From positions 1-51,596 of the forward strand of contig CADDYU010000010.1 of NCBI GenBank assembly GCA_902810705.1: DNA of 51,596 bases, read 5' to 3'. This document shows, one piece after another, positions 38,752-46,776 of this stretch; positions within the stretch are counted from its first letter, which is position 1, and every line of letters begins with the position of its first letter. Both the position numbers and the translations under genes were made by a program. The DNA comes from Methylococcaceae bacterium. GTDB lineage: Bacteria; Pseudomonadota; Gammaproteobacteria; Methylococcales; Methylococcaceae. The notes below the pieces were generated by a model that worked only from the letters and a program-made list of their open reading frames with translations, did not search any database and was not told where the DNA came from.

Positions 38752-38794
38752 CCGTCTTTCGAGGTGAACCCGAAACCTAAAGACCAAAAGACGG
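38752..38794 (-). promoter_or_regulatory. Inverted repeat in the xoxF leader
   Basis: CCGTCTTT (minus strand 38794-38787) pairs with AAAGACGG (38759-38752), and an inner AGGT/ACCT pair can stack within. The hairpin ends 26 bases before the xoxF ATG, close to the ribosome site. No U-tract follows. It could be an operator or an RNA leader element. Confidence 0.45.
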
Positions 38795-38891
38795 TACTTT
38801 CCTCCTTACTAACTGATAGGACTGAAAGCTCCGAATGCGAGTTCCCAAGGCTTTCCCGGGCGATCTGGCCAGCCTTTCCATTGGGCGTGCG

Positions 38892-39494
38892 CTAGGCTCC
38901 TTGCTGGAGCCGATAGGTTCGAGCCACAGCCAGGAAGGCTGAGAAATCGTAGAGGGCATGAATGACGATGGGAGTTAAAAGATTCCGTTCGCCGCCGAAA
39001 TCCAGCGCCAGGCCGAGATAAGCCCCGGTCAGCCCCGCCAGCAAGGCATAAAGTGGAGTGACCCAGTGGACCAAGGCGAAAATCATGTTACTGAATACAA
39101 GACCGCCGAGCCAACCCCAATCGCGTTCCAGCCAGGGTTGCAGGAATCCCCGGAACAGGATTTCTTCGGATACTCCGGCTAGGATGCTGAGATAAAGCAA
39201 TGCCCCCCAGCCGTATTCACTGATAAATGGTCCGAGTTTGTCGACTAGGAATTGCTTGATGTCTTTCATGCCGCCTTTTGGAAAGCAGTATGAGGCGGCG
39301 AAGAGGGCGTACAGCGGCGTCGTGGCCAGAATGCCCCAAATAAAGCTCATCGGCTTGAATTTCAAATGGCTCAAAGGATCAATGGAGAGCATCCAGCCTA
39401 AGGCGTAAGCAATTAGGATCAATCCTCCCTCGAACCAGGTGGCAAGCCCCAGAAGCCGGAGTTTAGGGGGGCGGGTGTAAGGGTTGGATGTCAT
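38892..39494 (-). CDS. CPBP (CAAX/Abi) family intramembrane glutamic protease
   Basis: 200 residues, six or so membrane helices. Family motifs are complete: EExxxR in GVSEEILFRGFLQPW, FxxxH in FALVHWV, and the HxxxN/D box in IHALYDF. Members cleave prenylated or bacteriocin-type peptides, or C-terminally sorted proteins, inside the membrane. No partner substrate gene is adjacent. Same strand as xoxF but 165 bases upstream of it, without a clear terminator between. Confidence 0.85.
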   Translation of the reverse strand: MTSNPYTRPPKLRLLGLATWFEGGLILIAYALGWMLSIDPLSHLKFKPMSFIWGILATTPLYALFAASYCFPKGGMKDIKQFLVDKLGPFISEYGWGALLYLSILAGVSEEILFRGFLQPWLERDWGWLGGLVFSNMIFALVHWVTPLYALLAGLTGAYLGLALDFGGERNLLTPIVIHALYDFSAFLAVARTYRLQQGA

Positions 39495-39678
39495 GGCGAC
39501 CTACGAATAATGTAGGTGATAAAACGCTCGGGCATAGTCCGAAGTCGTGTTGGGGAACATTGGTGAGAGTGGCTTGGGAAGATTTTGGATAGATTCATGG
39601 TCTACCGATTGTTTGAACCCAATCCATTTAAGCGATTTACGCAGCGCGAATTGGGTATATATACCCAATGACATACGC
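39495..39678. other. Spacer with an 18-bp perfect palindrome
   Basis: TTGGGTATATATACCCAA at 39651-39668 is a perfect dyad upstream of the CPBP gene and downstream of the SRPBCC gene, both on the minus strand. No convincing coding sequence: a 66-codon open frame across the spacer has no family-like features. Confidence 0.6.
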
Positions 39679-40236
39679 TCAAGTAGCGAGGCCGCAGTCA
39701 TCGAGTCGCAGACTTAGATGCTCGGGCTGCGCTGAATCGCCCAGCTTGAGCGCCAAGGCGATGAGATAAACATCCATGATACCGAAGTAAGAGAGAATGA
39801 AGCGATCAAAAAAGCGCAGCAAAGGATGATGGATGTTCTCGTGCTCCGTGATGGTTAACTGGGTGCCTCCACCGCTTGCTTCAAGCTCGTAGATCCATAA
39901 ACCCGCCAGGGGAAGCTTGTCGTCCACGATTTCGGTTACTAGACGGTGAGGAGAGTTGCACTCGGTAACGCGAAAATGAACCCTTCCGAGTTTGGCGCAA
40001 ATCTCGAACCAACTCGGCAGCCCGTCAATGTTGGGACCACGCTCGACCCGGTCCAGCCCGGGCCGCCAGCTGGGATAAGCCTCGAAATCGGTGATGATGG
40101 CAAACACTTCTTCCGGCGGAGCACTCAATTGGATGCGGCTGGCCGCGAGATGGGTTTTGGGCAGCCTCATCCCGATGAACACGGCGCCCATGCTCAAGAC
40201 CGCGAGCAGTAAGGCAATCGACAGGAAGATATCCAT
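39679..40236 (-). CDS. SRPBCC family protein (polyketide cyclase/dehydrase-like), membrane-anchored
   Basis: 185 residues. One N-terminal membrane segment (FLSIALLLAVLSMGAVFIG), then a START-like fold: IQLSAPPEEVFAIITDFEAYPSWRPGLDRVE is the usual opening, followed by alternating strands and a C-terminal helix. Such proteins bind lipids or other hydrophobic ligands; no ligand can be predicted. Its ATG directly follows the CYTH gene stop (TGAATG). Confidence 0.8.
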   Translation of the reverse strand: MDIFLSIALLLAVLSMGAVFIGMRLPKTHLAASRIQLSAPPEEVFAIITDFEAYPSWRPGLDRVERGPNIDGLPSWFEICAKLGRVHFRVTECNSPHRLVTEIVDDKLPLAGLWIYELEASGGGTQLTITEHENIHHPLLRFFDRFILSYFGIMDVYLIALALKLGDSAQPEHLSLRLDDCGLAT

Positions 40237-40713
40237 TCAGGTTTGCCAGAGCTTGTAAGGATGAGTGGAAAGGCTGGTGTTGTAGTACCGAGGGTCGAAA
40301 GTCACCTCCTCACCCAGCCATTCAGGTATTTCAAAGGATTCATCCGGAGTCTCAAGCTCAATCTCCGCGACGATCAGGCCTGCATTGTCGCCCTCGAAGA
40401 CATCGATCTCCCAGACATGTTGTCCCATATTTAAGAAATAACGGGTTTTTTCGATCAAGGGCTTACAGGTGAGGGTATTCAACATTTGGTGTGCATCCGC
40501 TATGGGGATAGGGTAATCGAATTCGTACCGTTCCGCGCCCACGGTGGCGCTTTTGAGATTCAACCAAGCCTCGTCGCCGGAAATTCGAACCCTCACCGAG
40601 CAGTGGCGTTCATGGTTCAGATAGCCTTGACGGAAGCGGGCAGATTTATGCGCGGCCTCGCGCCAGGTATCGTTTTTGACCAGAAACTTCCGCTCAACTT
40701 CGATATTCCTCAT
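40237..40713 (-). CDS. CYTH domain protein, probable inorganic triphosphatase
   Basis: 158 residues from the ATG at 40713 (MRNIEVERKFLVKND); the frame is open farther up into the LysR gene. The ExExK signature is EVERK, with basic and acidic strand residues RVRISGDEAWLNLKS, IEKTRYFL, VWEIDVFEG and AEIELETPDE lining a beta-tunnel. Close relatives hydrolyse tripolyphosphate with a metal ion rather than make cAMP. Adjacent to the SRPBCC gene and 23 bases after the LysR stop. Confidence 0.87.
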   Translation of the reverse strand: MRNIEVERKFLVKNDTWREAAHKSARFRQGYLNHERHCSVRVRISGDEAWLNLKSATVGAERYEFDYPIPIADAHQMLNTLTCKPLIEKTRYFLNMGQHVWEIDVFEGDNAGLIVAEIELETPDESFEIPEWLGEEVTFDPRYYNTSLSTHPYKLWQT

Positions 40714-40736
40714 GGTCTTGTCAAACCTGTGCAGCC

Positions 40737-41657
40737 TTAATCTTCCTGCGACCATTCCTCCCAATAGGGTTTGGGATGGAAACGCTCATGGAGAAAATCG
40801 ACGAAGGTCCGCACTTTGGCCGACAAATGCTTACGATGCGGATAGACCGCATGGATTTCCAAAGGTGCCGGGACATAATCGGTAAGCACTGCCTGCAAAC
40901 GATTTTTGCGAATATCCTGACCTACCATATAGGTCGGCAGCAGTACTAGCCCGAGCCCGCTCAAAGCCGCCATCCGCAAGGCGTCGGCGACGTTGGCCTG
41001 CATCGTGCCACTCACTTTGACCACAGTGGTTTCACCGCTGGAAACACTGAACACCCATTGATCCCGCGGCGGCAGGCTAGAGTTAATCAGACAATTATAT
41101 TTGCGCAAATCCTCAGGGGTCTTGGGTATGCCGCGCTTCTTGAAATATTGCGGCGAACCGCACACCACCCGCTGAGAGCTGCCGAGCTTGCGGGCGATAA
41201 GGCTGGAATCTCGCAGTTCGTCGAGGTGGATCGCCAGGTCGAATCCTTCCTCGATAAGATCCACGTAGCTCGCTTGCAAAACGAGCTCCACGTTCACATC
41301 GGGATAGACCTCGGTGTAGGCGGCGATCGCCGGAGCTAGATGATAGGCTCCGAAGAAGGGCGTGGCGCTAACCTTGAGTATCCCACGTGGCTCCGTTTGC
41401 AAGCGAGTCACGGCAATCTCCATCTCCTCCATTTCATCCAGGATTTGAAGGCACCGTTCTAAATAAACCATACCGACTTCGGTAAGACTCAGGTTGCGAG
41501 TCGTGCGATTCAACAACCTTATTCCTAGGCTGTTTTCAAGCTGCATAACATGTTTAGTCGCCATGGCTCGCGACAATCCCAGCTCTTTGGCGGCTGAGGC
41601 GAAGCTTCCAGCCTTGGCGACCTTGGTGAACACCAGCATGCTGGTCAATTTATCCAT
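40737..41657 (-). CDS. LysR-family transcriptional regulator
   Basis: 306 residues. N-terminal winged helix MDKLTSMLVFTKVAKAGSF... with SAAKELGLSRAMATKHVMQLE, then a periplasmic-binding-like effector domain from about residue 90. Closest in feel to the CrgA/AaeR-like group. It is divergent from the DUF4440 gene with a 124-base spacer carrying two ATTG/CAAT dyads, so it probably regulates that spacer. Effector unknown. Confidence 0.92.
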   Translation of the reverse strand: MDKLTSMLVFTKVAKAGSFASAAKELGLSRAMATKHVMQLENSLGIRLLNRTTRNLSLTEVGMVYLERCLQILDEMEEMEIAVTRLQTEPRGILKVSATPFFGAYHLAPAIAAYTEVYPDVNVELVLQASYVDLIEEGFDLAIHLDELRDSSLIARKLGSSQRVVCGSPQYFKKRGIPKTPEDLRKYNCLINSSLPPRDQWVFSVSSGETTVVKVSGTMQANVADALRMAALSGLGLVLLPTYMVGQDIRKNRLQAVLTDYVPAPLEIHAVYPHRKHLSAKVRTFVDFLHERFHPKPYWEEWSQED

Positions 41658-41680
41658 AGGTGCGGAGTTTTGTTTAGTTT

Positions 41681-41738
41681 ATTGAAACAATCAAGAAAGA
41701 ATATTAGGTATTGTAAAATCAATTTGATCTACTATAAC
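41681..41738 (+). promoter_or_regulatory. Divergent LysR/DUF4440 promoter region
   Basis: TTGTAA (41711-41716), 16 bases, TATAAC (41733-41738) is a fair sigma70 promoter for the plus-strand gene. Two dyads, ATTG-AAA-CAAT (41681-41691) and ATTG-N6-CAAT (41710-41723), are candidate LysR sites; the second overlaps the -35 box. Confidence 0.5.
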
Positions 41739-41781
41739 TTAATTACATGGCATAAAAGTTGGTTATTTCAGGAGATCATTT

Positions 41782-42250
41782 ATGAAACGTAGCTTAGGGC
41801 TAATTTTGGCTTTAGTCACTACCGCCTCCGTGGCAGGAGAGTCGCAAATGGATGACAAGGTGCGGCAAATCGCGGAATCCAGCGCTGCGCAATGGAACGC
41901 CGCATTTGCCAAGGGTAAAGTAGAAGATATTCTCTCGTTATATGCCGATAACGCCATGCTCGTGCAGCCTAACGGGGCCGTTTCGAAGGGGGCTGGGCAA
42001 ATCCGTGATTTTTGGCAGACCTTGATCCAACAGGGGGAGTACGCCATGGACATTGTCGACGTTCGTGGCGAGCAGTCCGACACCATCCGTGGCCACCGCC
42101 AAGTTATCCGACGTTAAAACCCTGCAAAGCCCGCAGCAGCAAGTGATGAAATACCGATACGGCGGTGTTCTCTACAGTGTATTGAAACGGCAGCCGGATG
42201 GCACTTGGAAGGCTCAGGTCCAACGCTGGAACAACGATCGCAACATCTGA
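41782..42250 (+). pseudogene. Secreted SnoaL/DUF4440 (YybH-like) protein, single frameshift
   Basis: The first frame gives a signal peptide (MKRSLGLILALVTTASVAGE) and AAQWNAAFAKGKVEDILSLY, typical DUF4440, but ends at 42117 in unrelated sequence. The domain's second half, VATAKLSDVKTL, YRYGGVLYSVLKRQPDG, WKAQVQRWN, continues in another frame to 42250. Dropping one C of the pair at 42087-42088 joins them into a full-length protein of about 155 residues. These small cone-fold proteins have varied, mostly unknown roles. Either a recent mutation or a base error; RBS CAGGAGA is intact. Confidence 0.75.
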
Positions 42251-42689
42251 AATGACAGGGACATGTGAAGGTGCTTCATGGGAGCTTTGCCTCCATGCCA
42301 ATTCTTTCGTCTCATTCCCTCAATCCCCTTTGTCCAAGCCGTTCTGAGCGGCACATTAACCCTTTTCAGGGAGGCGATTGGTCCCTCGCGAGTTTCTTCA
42401 TGGCCGATGAGGTGGCGCCGCGTGAACTCGCACTTGCCCTCACTTAATTTAGCTTAAGATTATTATCGAATCCGCAACTCTACTTCTATCCCAATGAAGA
42501 GCTTCCCTGTAAGCTCTTTTTTTTGAGTATCCAAGGGAACGCAAGGGCGCTTGCAACGCATAATTTTCATGCGCTTTCTGTGCCAACGTGCCGATGGTAG
42601 ACTAAATTCCAGAGAATCTTCATTGCAAAGGCCCGTTTTCGCCACGGGTATAGCGAATCATTCAAAATGATGACAAGAGGAGCCTACTC
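42251..42689. other. Non-coding stretch upstream of sodB
   Basis: No convincing gene. Holds the intrinsic terminator at 42497-42524. The 160 bases between it and sodB should contain the sodB promoter, though no consensus pair stands out. AGGAG precedes the sodB ATG. Confidence 0.5.
42497..42524 (+). terminator. Intrinsic terminator
   Basis: AAGAGCTT (42497-42504), loop CCCTGT, AAGCTCTT (42511-42518), then a T-run through 42524. Perfect 8-bp stem. It lies 247 bases after the DUF4440 reading frame and isolates sodB from upstream transcription. Confidence 0.85.
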
Positions 42690-43271
42690 ATGACTCATGC
42701 ACTTCCCCCTCTGCCTTATCCGAAAAATGCCCTGGAGCCTTACATTTCCGCGGAGACGCTGGAGTATCATTATGGCAAGCATCATCAGGCTTATGTAACC
42801 AACTTAAACAACCTGATTGCCGGAACAGAATTCGAGAACTTGCCGCTTGAAGACATCATTCGTAAGTCCTCGGGCGGTATTTTCAACAATGCGGCTCAGG
42901 TGTGGAATCACACGTTCTACTGGAATGGGATGAGGCCGAACGGCGGCGGACAGCCATCCGGCACCCTGGCCGAAGCGATCGACAAGGCCTTCGGTTCGTT
43001 CGACAAGTTCAAGGAGGAGTTGAGCAAGACCGCCGTCACCACGTTTGGATCCGGCTGGGCTTGGCTGGTCAAAAATGCCGATGGCAGCTTGAGCGTGGTA
43101 AGCACCAGCAATGCCGGCAATCCGCTGACCAGCGGCCAGACGCCGCTACTGACCATTGACGTTTGGGAACATGCTTATTACATCGACTATCGAAACGCCC
43201 GCCCCAAATACGTCGAGGAATTCTGGAATGTCGTCAACTGGGAGTTCGTGGAAGCAAACTTCACCGGTTGA
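42690..43271 (+). CDS. sodB: Iron superoxide dismutase
   Basis: 193 residues. Dismutates superoxide in the cytosol. Metal ligands are recognisable: His in EYHYGKHH, His in WNHTFYW, Asp and His in [11 protein letters not shown]. The Gln in [13 protein letters not shown] and FGSGWAWL favour Fe over Mn. The gene stands alone between two intrinsic terminators. Confidence 0.97.
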   Translation: MTHALPPLPYPKNALEPYISAETLEYHYGKHHQAYVTNLNNLIAGTEFENLPLEDIIRKSSGGIFNNAAQVWNHTFYWNGMRPNGGGQPSGTLAEAIDKAFGSFDKFKEELSKTAVTTFGSGWAWLVKNADGSLSVVSTSNAGNPLTSGQTPLLTIDVWEHAYYIDYRNARPKYVEEFWNVVNWEFVEANFTG

Positions 43272-43313
43272 GCGATTCGCCGCGTTTCTGTGGTCATCTC
43301 CTGCAGAAAGCTA

Positions 43314-43351
43314 AGCCGTTGAGTTCCTTAATGACAACTCAACGGCTTTTT
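43314..43351 (+). terminator. Intrinsic terminator of sodB
   Basis: AGCCGTTGAGTT (43314-43325), 10-base loop, AACTCAACGGCT (43336-43347), then T-run to 43351. A 12-bp perfect stem directly after sodB. Confidence 0.93.
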
Positions 43352-43378
43352 CGTTAACAAGGCAGCGAATATCGAAAA

Positions 43379-44311
43379 ATGCCACTGCCGGACCGCCGGG
43401 CCTTAGCGGGAATGAGTGGCGATGAAGCGTTATCCATCCGCCTGTCGCGACTGGCCGCGCGTCGGCAGCACGGAATGATGAATGACGCCGCTTATGCCTC
43501 GGCCTACTTCCTTCTTTGGCAGACGACCCGTCACGGCAGGCGTTTCGCCTCGCGCAAATCCAAATTCGACGCCCGACCCGAACTCGAAAAGTGGCTTTTG
43601 GAGCTGGAACAAGCTTCCGGAGAGGCGCTCCACGCGGCTTTGATCCGCTGGCTAGAACGTTATCAATTCCTGGGCATCGTTCCGAATGTTCCCTCGGCCC
43701 TCTTGGGATGGCTCCGAAATCAATGGCCGCTGCGATTGACCTTCAAGATTCCGCCGCCGGATGAAGTGCTTCGCATGCAAGCCGCAGGCATCCGCCCGGT
43801 CACTGTAATAGCGGATTATTCACGCGCCGTGCGGCCGGTGCTGGCCAAAGCCGATGGCTTTGCCTTCATGATCCACGATCTGGAGCATGCCTATAAATTC
43901 TTTCACGATCCGTGGTTGTACACGGCGCAGCAGCGGTTTTTCGAGCGGATATTAGGTGCGATCGAAGTAGGCCTATTCGAACCCTACCGAGCCGATCCAG
44001 TGTTCGCGAGGCAATTCGACTATCTCATCAGCGATATGAACACTCATCCCGTCCACAGCCTCCGCTATCTTGGCGCGGTGCTGGTTGAGTGCTTATTGCG
44101 CCGCGAGGGCAAGGGTCCCAAGGCTGCACTTTCACCCGTTGGCGAGAACGAAATGGCTCGCCTTCTGCGAGAACTAGGAACGTGCTGGGAATTCCCGAAA
44201 ACGGCCCTGATCGCCTTCCAGCGGCTGCTCGGCGCCGGATTTGACGAAGCCGAGGCAGCGGCCATCGAGCGGGCGTTCTGCGCTCAGGATAAGCTTTACC
44301 TATACGTCTAG
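43379..44311 (+). CDS. Conserved-looking protein of unknown function, HDxEH motif
   Basis: 310 residues, not recognised. Mostly helical, no signal peptide or membrane helix. A striking segment, GFAFMIHDLEHAYKFFHDP (about 160-178), gives His166, Asp167, Glu169, His170 and His176; further His and acidic residues follow in SDMNTHPVHSLRY (218-230) and VECLL (236-240). This looks like a helical metal-binding centre, loosely recalling HDxxH proteins such as COQ4, but the spacing differs. Codon use resembles the neighbours. The 3' end overlaps the convergent DUF2076 gene by 12 bases. A second Met at codon 12 is also possible as start. Confidence 0.8.
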   Translation: MPLPDRRALAGMSGDEALSIRLSRLAARRQHGMMNDAAYASAYFLLWQTTRHGRRFASRKSKFDARPELEKWLLELEQASGEALHAALIRWLERYQFLGIVPNVPSALLGWLRNQWPLRLTFKIPPPDEVLRMQAAGIRPVTVIADYSRAVRPVLAKADGFAFMIHDLEHAYKFFHDPWLYTAQQRFFERILGAIEVGLFEPYRADPVFARQFDYLISDMNTHPVHSLRYLGAVLVECLLRREGKGPKAALSPVGENEMARLLRELGTCWEFPKTALIAFQRLLGAGFDEAEAAAIERAFCAQDKLYLYV

Positions 44312-44929
44312 GCTTCCATCATCATCGGAATAGCCATCGAATCCCTCGTCCGACACGTCGAAATCGGCGTCCTGAAAATCCTGTTCGGGCGAATTATCAT
44401 CGGCGCCGTAATACTCGTTGTTAGTGACGTTTTCGACCGGTTCCGGGATTGTTCCGGAGGAATTGAGAAAGTCTCCGCCATAGCCGTGATGGCCCAGAAG
44501 GCTCTCCAGTCCCTGGAATAAAAAAGCCCCGCCGGCGATCCCCGCTGCAGTAGCAGCGGCAGTGCCCAAAAAGCTGCCCAGGGCGCTCGATCCGGATGGC
44601 TGCGCCGCGGCGGAGGGCCACGAGCCTGCCGGAGCGGACATCGGGCGCGTCGGGGCGGCCCAAGGATCGGAGCTTAAAAAGCCGCCCGAGGACCCCGTGC
44701 GGGCTTGCGCTTGCTCGAGCTGGCGCTGCAATTGGGCGATTTGCGCCTTGGCGGCATTGAGCGCCTGCTCTTGCAGAAGGGCTTTCTGCACCAGCAGATA
44801 AGCGGCGTCGGGCTGCCGGGCGATGGCTGCGGAGATTAAGGCTTCGGCATCCGGATCTTTGATAGCGACCTTGGCCTGCTTGAGTTGGTCGAGAAATTCG
44901 CTTAACAGTCGGCGTTCTTCGCTGGTCAT
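44300..44929 (-). CDS. DUF2076 family protein
   Basis: 209 residues. The N-terminal helical part (TSEERRLLSEFLDQLKQA, ALISAAIARQPDAAYLLVQ, then a coiled coil ALNAAKAQIAQLQRQLEQAQ) and a glycine/alanine-rich hydrophobic stretch (FLGTAAATAAGIAGGAFLF) followed by an acidic tail fit DUF2076, a family of periplasmic ligand-binding-sensor-like or membrane-associated proteins with no settled role. The last 35 residues are mostly Asp/Ser/Gly. Confidence 0.82.
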   Translation of the reverse strand: MTSEERRLLSEFLDQLKQAKVAIKDPDAEALISAAIARQPDAAYLLVQKALLQEQALNAAKAQIAQLQRQLEQAQARTGSSGGFLSSDPWAAPTRPMSAPAGSWPSAAAQPSGSSALGSFLGTAAATAAGIAGGAFLFQGLESLLGHHGYGGDFLNSSGTIPEPVENVTNNEYYGADDNSPEQDFQDADFDVSDEGFDGYSDDDGSLDV

Positions 44930-45014
44930 GTCGATACCTCAAAGTTAGATTGAAACCGCTATTAATTTGCTGTCAAACCGGGCAAGTATCAATCCCCAAA
45001 CGGAGGACAATGCC

Positions 45015-45710
45015 ATGGCGACTGTCTTGATCACTGGCGCCAATCGGGGTTTAGGCTTGGAATTTTGCCGCCAATATGCCGAAGCCGGATGGAGGGTGCT
45101 GGCCTGCTGCCGCAATCCGGAACACGCGGCTGACCTGCGCGGCCTCGCTTCCCGCCAAGGCGCTGTTTCGCTACATCGCCTGGAGGTGGACCATTTCGAC
45201 CAAATCGACGCCTTGTCGCAAGAACTGGCCGGCCAGTCCATCGACGTTCTACTCAATAACGCCGGCATCTACGGAGGCTCCAAACAAAATCGCTTTGGTT
45301 CTCTGGATTATCAATTATGGACGAAAGTGTTCCGGGTCAACGTCCAGGCACCCCTCAAAATGGCCGAGGCCTTTCTGCCCCACGTGGAGCGGAGCTCCCG
45401 CAAGCTTATCGTAGCGATCACCAGCTTGATGGGGAGTGTTTCGGACAACACAAGCGGCGGATCGATCCTGTATCGTTCTTCGAAGGCCGCGTTGAACGCG
45501 GCCATGAAAAGCCTGTCCATCGATCTTCGAGGCCGGGGCGTAGGGGTATTGCTGCTCCACCCCGGTTGGGTTCGGACCGACATGGGCGGATCGAGCGCGC
45601 CGACGTTGCCTGCGGAGAGCATCGCCGGCATGCGGCGCGTCATCGAGGCCTATGGACCTCAGCACTCGGGCCGTTTTCTGAACTTCAAGGGAGAAGAGCT
45701 GCCCTGGTAA
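45015..45710 (+). CDS. Short-chain dehydrogenase/reductase (C-factor/CsgA-like)
   Basis: 231 residues from the ATG at 45015, with GGAGG eight bases upstream; 16 upstream open codons are not family-like. NAD(P) site TGANRGLGLEF, structural NNAG, catalytic Ser in AITSLMGSVSD and YRSSK tetrad motif near 155-159. Similar to the C-factor subgroup of SDR. Substrate unknown. Divergent from DUF2076. Confidence 0.9.
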   Translation: MATVLITGANRGLGLEFCRQYAEAGWRVLACCRNPEHAADLRGLASRQGAVSLHRLEVDHFDQIDALSQELAGQSIDVLLNNAGIYGGSKQNRFGSLDYQLWTKVFRVNVQAPLKMAEAFLPHVERSSRKLIVAITSLMGSVSDNTSGGSILYRSSKAALNAAMKSLSIDLRGRGVGVLLLHPGWVRTDMGGSSAPTLPAESIAGMRRVIEAYGPQHSGRFLNFKGEELPW

Positions 45711-45880
45711 ACGGCTTTGCCCGTTCGGGCGAGTATTGGACCCTGGCTCGCGTTTGAAAAACCATCGCCCATTGCCTACGCTTGATGCAGGTTCAACGTT
45801 CGCCGTGGAGCGAGGCGTGTGATAGCGTGTCCGCTTTCTGCGGGCCTGTCTCCAGACCAACATTCACCAGCGGGGCGTCC

Positions 45881-46285
45881 ATGTCGAAATGGATAGGAGC
45901 GATTATTTTTTCCGCATCCGTGCTGTTGTGCATAGGATCTGACGCCAGGGCGGACGACAGCTATGGTGATGCGGTGCGGCTGAAACTCGGTTCGGGCTTT
46001 TCCAACATCCTATTGGGCTTGCTTGAAGTGCCCAAGAATATCATCAGCACCTCCAATCAGGCCAATGTCCTGCTCGGCATTACCGGTGGCACGGTGAAGG
46101 GGACCGCCCATGCCCTGGGCCGGACATTGGCCGGCATCGTCGATGTCTTTTCCTTTCCCGTGCCCACCAAGCCCATCACCAATCCGCCCTTTGTTTGGGA
46201 AAACTGGTACACCGAGACTACCTATGGGCCATTCTTTCAAACGAGTCGTTCGGCAGCTGGGACGGACATGGGAAGAAGATATTGA
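45881..46285 (+). CDS. Exosortase system-associated protein (TIGR04073 family)
   Basis: 134 residues from the ATG at 45881 (MSKWIGAIIFSASVLLC), a signal peptide ending at ARA-DD; the frame is open 33 codons further but those are not signal-like. The mature part YGDAVRLKLGSGFSNILLGLLEVPKNI and GITGGTVKGTAHALGRTLAGIVDVFSFPVPT (long stretches at about 28-54 and 66-96) match TIGR04073, a small secreted family that co-occurs with exosortase/PEP-CTERM systems. No exosortase gene is in this window. Function unknown. Confidence 0.82.
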   Translation: MSKWIGAIIFSASVLLCIGSDARADDSYGDAVRLKLGSGFSNILLGLLEVPKNIISTSNQANVLLGITGGTVKGTAHALGRTLAGIVDVFSFPVPTKPITNPPFVWENWYTETTYGPFFQTSRSAAGTDMGRRY

Positions 46286-46776
46286 AAGATAAAACCACAA
46301 TGAGCTTAATTTCGCCGATTCGACCCGGAGCGGACAAGCCTTGAAAATTCTTCTGCGGCAGTTTTTATAATCGCCGCCCACGAATGCTTTGTTAAGCAAA
46401 TGGAGAATGCACGCTTCCGGGGCTTGGTCTTCGCGTCATTGCGGCTTAGCTCAGAGAGCGCTCCGCTGGAACCCGGGAATGGGCGATTTAGTCCGAATTC
46501 GCATCGGATAGGACCAGTACAGGGCTATTTTTTATTGTGAAAATCCTTTGCAAAGGGACTAGCTCCCTTCGAGTCAGTGCAAGGTGTGAGGAGCACTTAA
46601 GGATGGCTACTGTGGACCCGGCGGCTCCTTGTAGAGAATGTTGTCCTCATCCACCAACCCGAAATGGGCGCCGCCAAGGAGCTTGCATTTTGGTTTCTTG
46701 AAAGGAATCGGCCGGTATGCCTTTCAGGAAAGGCCCTGGCCATGTTTCCCTCGATATCCCCGATTAGTAATCACCG
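46286..46776. other. Long structured leader/intergenic region before the PAS-PP2C gene
   Basis: No protein gene. Candidate promoter TTGAAA (46341-46346), 19 bases, TATAAT (46366-46371). Downstream hairpins include TCCGA/TCGGA near 46480 and GCTCCTTG (46624-46631) with CAAGGAGC (46675-46682). A GGCGGC/GCCGCC pair overlaps the latter in a mutually exclusive or pseudoknot arrangement. A T-run sits near 46530. Confidence 0.45.

Noticed and set aside
39501-39701. 66-codon open frame after the SRPBCC gene
   Set aside because: No ribosome site, overlaps the SRPBCC 3' end and a palindrome; sequence not protein-like.
46441-46515. tRNA-like start (GCGGCTTAGCTCAG) with a TCCGA/TCGGA arm
   Set aside because: The D-arm is too short, the T-loop does not match the consensus and no acceptor stem closes it.
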